Shown: positions 5,805-8,150 of the stretch, one piece after another | Position numbering within the stretch: position 1 is the stretch's first letter | How the letters are laid out: each line of letters opens with the position of its first letter | Assembly: GCA_916049935.1 (NCBI GenBank) | Contig: CAJZJI010000023.1 | Location: 1 to 8,150, forward strand | Length of the DNA stretch: 8,150 bases | DNA from: an uncultured Streptococcus sp. | GTDB lineage: Bacteria > Bacillota > Bacilli > Lactobacillales > Aerococcaceae | Reading direction: 5' to 3' | Program-made: the position numbers and the translations under genes | The notes under the pieces: generated by a model | Databases searched by the model: none | The model's input: only the letters and a program-made list of their open reading frames with translations | What the model was told of the DNA's origin: nothing

Positions 5805-6368
5805 TTATTCTGTATATTCAACATAACCTTTTTCTTGTAATTTAGCTGCAGCTTCACTAATTTTCACTGGTTTTGGTTTGGTCGCAGGAAATTGATTTGG
5901 ATCGCGTCGATGTAACTCTTTCCAGTCCATAGTTTGGTAATTATATATTACGGTTTGAATGTATTCTCCATCTTTCTTCTCAACGGTAGACTTTATTCCA
6001 GTTACATCCTTATAAAGCTCTTGACTTTTGTTCAGAAGTTGAACAACCTCTTCTTCAGATTTGCCTAATCCTTTAGGGTTATAAAAGTAAATACCCATCT
6101 GTTTATAGACGATGTCATCCTTGAAGTAGTAGATAAGAAATGTTGATCCACCTTTATCTATACGCTTGAATCTTTGTACACCGTCTTTTGGCAGAGCTTC
6201 TGTTGTATTTTGTTTATTGGACGCTACTTGTGTTGTTGGAGCGGTCGTAGTTGCTTCAGCTGCTTGTGTAGTCTCTGTTGCACTACTAGCTGAGTTGTTT
6301 TGTCCGCAAGCCGCAAGAGCAAAAATTGATGAGAGTAATGCGATTAATATTTTCAAGTGTTTATTCAT
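5805..6368 (-). CDS. DUF1307/YehR-like lipoprotein, paralogue 4 (last in array)
   Basis: Predicted surface-anchored lipoprotein of 187 aa with unknown function. It has a signal peptide with lipobox LAAC (residues 18-21, lipidated C21) and a Thr/Ala/Gln-rich low-complexity tether (about 24-58). From LPKDG (59-63) follows a domain of about 125 residues resembling E. coli YehR (DUF1307): YYFKDDIVYKQ (80-90), GKSEEEV (102-108), LYKDVTGIKSTV (118-129), MDWKELH (147-153) and a C-terminal KISEAAAKLQEKGYV. A GAAAGG ribosome binding site (6385-6380) sits 11 bases before the ATG. It is the most divergent of the three linker-bearing paralogues: the KDDIVY and DWKELH motifs stay, but the tail ends in EYTE in place of KQ. 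The 34-bp gap to the upstream gene indicates one transcript. The domain call rests on pattern resemblance remembered from YehR. Confidence 0.85.
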   Translation of the reverse strand: MNKHLKILIALLSSIFALAACGQNNSASSATETTQAAEATTTAPTTQVASNKQNTTEALPKDGVQRFKRIDKGGSTFLIYYFKDDIVYKQMGIYFYNPKGLGKSEEEVVQLLNKSQELYKDVTGIKSTVEKKDGEYIQTVIYNYQTMDWKELHRRDPNQFPATKPKPVKISEAAAKLQEKGYVEYTE

Positions 6369-6402
6369 TTTGTTATAAACCTTTCTTAAAACTCCTTACA
6401 TT

Positions 6403-7041
6403 TTATTGTTTAACGTAACCGTCTTCAAGTAATTTTGGGACAGCCTCACTATATTTTAAAGCAGATGGATTCTCATTGGTGAATGTTTTAGGAGCGCGTT
6501 TATGAAGCTCCTTCCAGTCGATATTGTTGTAATCAATTTTGAGTGTGTGGTAGTAAATTCCATCTTTTCGTGCAATAGTGGATTCAACTCCTTTAACGCC
6601 GTTGTAGATGGAGTGTCTCTTTTTGACGATTTGTTGTACTTCCTCTTCGGTTTTGCCCATTTCTTTAGGCTTAAATGCATATACTGCATCTTGTAGATAA
6701 ACGATATCGTCTTTGAAATAATATTTTAAGGTTGTAGTACTACCATTATCTTCTAGTTTATAAACAGCTTCACCGTCTTTTGGAAGGTTGCTGCTATTTT
6801 GTGCGTTCGACTTTTTCTTGTTTTGTTGATTATTAGTCGCTTTTTCTTTAGTTTGTTGATTGTCTGCAGCTTTTTCCTGGCTCTGTTGATTATTAGCCGG
6901 GTTCAGTTTTGATTGTTTATTATTCGCTTGTGTTGTTTCTTGCGCTGCTTGTGTAGTCTGCGCTGAGTTATTTTGTCCGCATGCCGCAAGTACAAAAATG
7001 GATGAGAGTAATGCAACTGATATTTTCAAGTGTTTATTCAT
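6403..7041 (-). CDS. DUF1307/YehR-like lipoprotein, paralogue 3, with tandem-repeat linker
   Basis: Predicted lipoprotein of 212 aa, the longest of the array, function unknown. The signal peptide with lipobox LAAC (18-21, C21) is nearly the same as in the downstream paralogue (MNKHLKI, CGQNNSA). The tether (22-85) is rich in Gln, Asn and Lys and contains three 10-residue repeats of the form NNQQxxxKAx (about 50-79). The DUF1307-like domain starts at LPKDGEAVYK (86-95) and carries YYFKDDIVYLQ (107-117), GKTEEEVQQIVKKRH (129-143), YNGVKGVEST (146-155), IDWKELHKRAP (174-184) and the end GYVKQ. Over that domain it matches the next paralogue (7076-7678) at 93 of 127 positions by my ungapped count. 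The ribosome binding site is GAAAGGAT before the ATG. The linker length suggests reach through the cell wall, which is inference. Confidence 0.87.
   Translation of the reverse strand: MNKHLKISVALLSSIFVLAACGQNNSAQTTQAAQETTQANNKQSKLNPANNQQSQEKAADNQQTKEKATNNQQNKKKSNAQNSSNLPKDGEAVYKLEDNGSTTTLKYYFKDDIVYLQDAVYAFKPKEMGKTEEEVQQIVKKRHSIYNGVKGVESTIARKDGIYYHTLKIDYNNIDWKELHKRAPKTFTNENPSALKYSEAVPKLLEDGYVKQ
6811..6900 (-). repeat. 30-bp tandem repeat, three copies, in the linker of paralogue 3
   Basis: Three consecutive 30-bp units (6811-6840, 6841-6870, 6871-6900) share a TTTTTC start and a TGTTGAT core at 30-base spacing. They are in frame and encode the 10-residue Asn-Gln-Gln/Lys repeats of the lipoprotein tether. 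Slippage here would change tether length by 10 residues without breaking the frame. Confidence 0.75.
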
Positions 7042-7075
7042 TTTGATAGAATCCTTTCTTAAAACTTCTTACATT

Positions 7076-7678
7076 TTATTGCTTAATATAACCATTTTCA
7101 AGTAGTTTTGGAACGACATCACTATATTTTAAAACTGGTGGATTATCATCTGGATGTGTTTCAGGAGCACGTTTATGAAGCTCTTTCCAATCGACATTAT
7201 TATAATCAACATTAATAGTAAGGTAATAAATTCCGTCTTTACGTTGAATATTGGATTCTATTCCTTTCACTCCGTTGTAAATGGCGTGTCTTTTTTTGAC
7301 GATTTGTTGAGTTTCTTCCTCAGATTTCCCCAAAGTTTGAGGATTATAAGCATATACTGCTTCTTGAAGGTAAACGATATCGTCTTTGAAATAATATTTT
7401 ATGGTTGTTGTGCGTCCATTTTTCACTCTTTTATAAACAGCTTCACCATCTTTTGGAATGGCGCTGTTACTTTGTTGGTTAGAGTTTGCATCACTTTGTT
7501 TGTTATCAGACGATTGATTTTCTGATGGTTTATTATTGGCTTGAGTTGTTGGCACAGTCGTCGTTGGTTGCTCTGCTTGTGTCGTCTGAGCTGTGCTACC
7601 TGCTGAGTTATTTTGTCCGCAAGCCGCAAGTACAAAAACTGATGAGAGTAATACGAGTGATGTTTTTATAGTTTTCAT
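7076..7678 (-). CDS. DUF1307/YehR-like lipoprotein, paralogue 2
   Basis: Predicted lipoprotein of 200 aa, function unknown. The signal peptide differs slightly from the two downstream copies (MKTIKTSLVLL) but ends in the same LAAC lipobox (17-20, C20) followed by GQNNSA. The tether (about 21-73) is Thr/Gln then Ser/Asn/Gln rich. The C-terminal domain from IPKDGEAVYK (74-83) holds KYYFKDDIVYLQ, GKSEEETQQIVKKRH, YNGVKGIESNI, VDWKELHKRAP and ends GYIKQ. It is the closest relative of paralogue 3. The minus-strand GAAAGG ribosome binding site lies about 10 bases before the ATG. The gap to the preceding gene is 24 bp and to the following gene 34 bp, so all four genes are probably one leftward operon. 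Confidence 0.87.
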   Translation of the reverse strand: MKTIKTSLVLLSSVFVLAACGQNNSAGSTAQTTQAEQPTTTVPTTQANNKPSENQSSDNKQSDANSNQQSNSAIPKDGEAVYKRVKNGRTTTIKYYFKDDIVYLQEAVYAYNPQTLGKSEEETQQIVKKRHAIYNGVKGIESNIQRKDGIYYLTINVDYNNVDWKELHKRAPETHPDDNPPVLKYSDVVPKLLENGYIKQ

Positions 7679-7702
7679 TGTATTTTATACCTTTCTAATC
7701 GG

Positions 7703-8149
7703 TTATTTAGCAGTATATCCAGCATCGAATAAAGTTTTTTCGAATTCTTTGAAACTGAGCTTATTGCCTTCGACAGAGAAGTCGTTAGGGAATCGTTCTT
7801 TCAGTTTTGCAAAATCCACTTTTTCCAGGTCTATTGTAATAGTGAAAGTGATTTTCTCATCTGTTGAAGACGTGCTCGAAGTAATGCCTGGGATATCTGT
7901 ATATAAACTAAGAGTGGCTTGTGCAAGGGATTCGGCACTTTGTTTCGAAAAGTTTGGACCCATTGCTTTAAGATTCCATTCGTTTAAAATGGTAATTTTT
8001 GTTACCGTATCGCCTTTATGTTCTACCGTAGTGGTGGTTTGTGCCATTTCATTTTTTAGAAGATAGCTAGAAGACTTGGTCCCTCCGCAACCAAAAAGGA
8101 AGAAGAGAGTAGTCAACAGCATTGCGAATGCTTTGATTGATTTTTTCAT
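7703..8149 (-). CDS. YehR-family (DUF1307) lipoprotein, paralogue 1, compact form
   Basis: Predicted lipoprotein of 148 aa, close to the length of E. coli YehR, function unknown. It has a KK-led signal peptide with lipobox LFGC (18-21, C21) and almost no tether. The DUF1307-like domain begins near residue 30 and contains TVEHKGDTVTKITI (41-54), QSAESLAQATLSLYTDIPGI (71-90), IDLEKVDFAKLKERFP (107-122) and the end KEFEKTLFDAGYTAK. It aligns with the other three at the xDWKEL/VDFAKL motif and the C-terminal helix but is clearly diverged. It is the first gene of the array visible here. Its ATG ends one base from the window edge, so ribosome binding site and promoter are not visible and further genes may lie upstream. 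Confidence 0.85.
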   Translation of the reverse strand: MKKSIKAFAMLLTTLFFLFGCGGTKSSSYLLKNEMAQTTTTVEHKGDTVTKITILNEWNLKAMGPNFSKQSAESLAQATLSLYTDIPGITSSTSSTDEKITFTITIDLEKVDFAKLKERFPNDFSVEGNKLSFKEFEKTLFDAGYTAK

Positions 8150-8150
8150 A

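Noticed and set aside
7154..7525. Open frames on the plus strand opposite the lipoproteins, such as 7154-7525 and 7593-8066.
   Set aside because: They mirror the conserved minus-strand lipoprotein genes, lack ribosome binding sites and have compositions expected of antisense shadows.

Overview
The window looks like chromosomal DNA of a low-GC Gram-positive bacterium (Bacillota). I infer Lactobacillales, perhaps a Carnobacteriaceae/Granulicatella-like coccus. The reasons are AT-rich sequence, strong AAGGAG-type ribosome binding sites, lipobox-bearing lipoproteins in place of periplasmic proteins, and lysine/glutamine/asparagine-rich surface proteins. The genus is a guess.

Positions 1-3733 (+ strand) hold a tightly packed ABC importer operon of the PotABCD / COG0687 class, in the order permease 1 (5' end cut by the window), permease 2, ATPase and lipoprotein solute-binding protein. 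Next come a terminator-like hairpin (3779-3819) and a perfect TATAAT box. A metal-dependent amidohydrolase of the SAH/MTA/nucleobase deaminase group (COG0402) follows at 3887-5224. The juxtaposition suggests a take-up-then-hydrolyse or deaminate pathway for a small nitrogenous compound. The binding protein seems to lack the polyamine-pocket residues of classical PotD, so calling this a spermidine/putrescine importer would be unsafe.

Positions 5225-5804 carry no credible gene but are full of inverted repeats. An element of about 330 bp (5231-5561) has roughly 45-50 bp imperfect terminal inverted repeats, begins just after the amidohydrolase stop codon, encloses two strong internal hairpins plus a small one, and is flanked by AACT on both sides. 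It looks like a MITE-type or other palindromic repeat. To its right lie four hairpins in a row, including a perfect 40-bp palindrome (5652-5691) built from two 16-bp near-palindromes. The last hairpin is a good terminator for the leftward genes.

Positions 5805-8149 (- strand) form an array of four paralogous lipoprotein genes with 24-34 bp gaps, transcribed leftward towards the importer locus. All carry a DUF1307/YehR-like C-terminal domain. The first in transcription order (7703-8149) is the compact YehR-like form. The other three have gained low-complexity Gln/Asn/Thr-rich linkers between the lipid anchor and the domain, one of them made of an in-frame 30-bp tandem repeat. Conserved spacers and mosaic similarity point to recent tandem duplication with recombination. 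Their function is unknown. This array and the palindrome-rich convergent junction are the least ordinary parts of the window.
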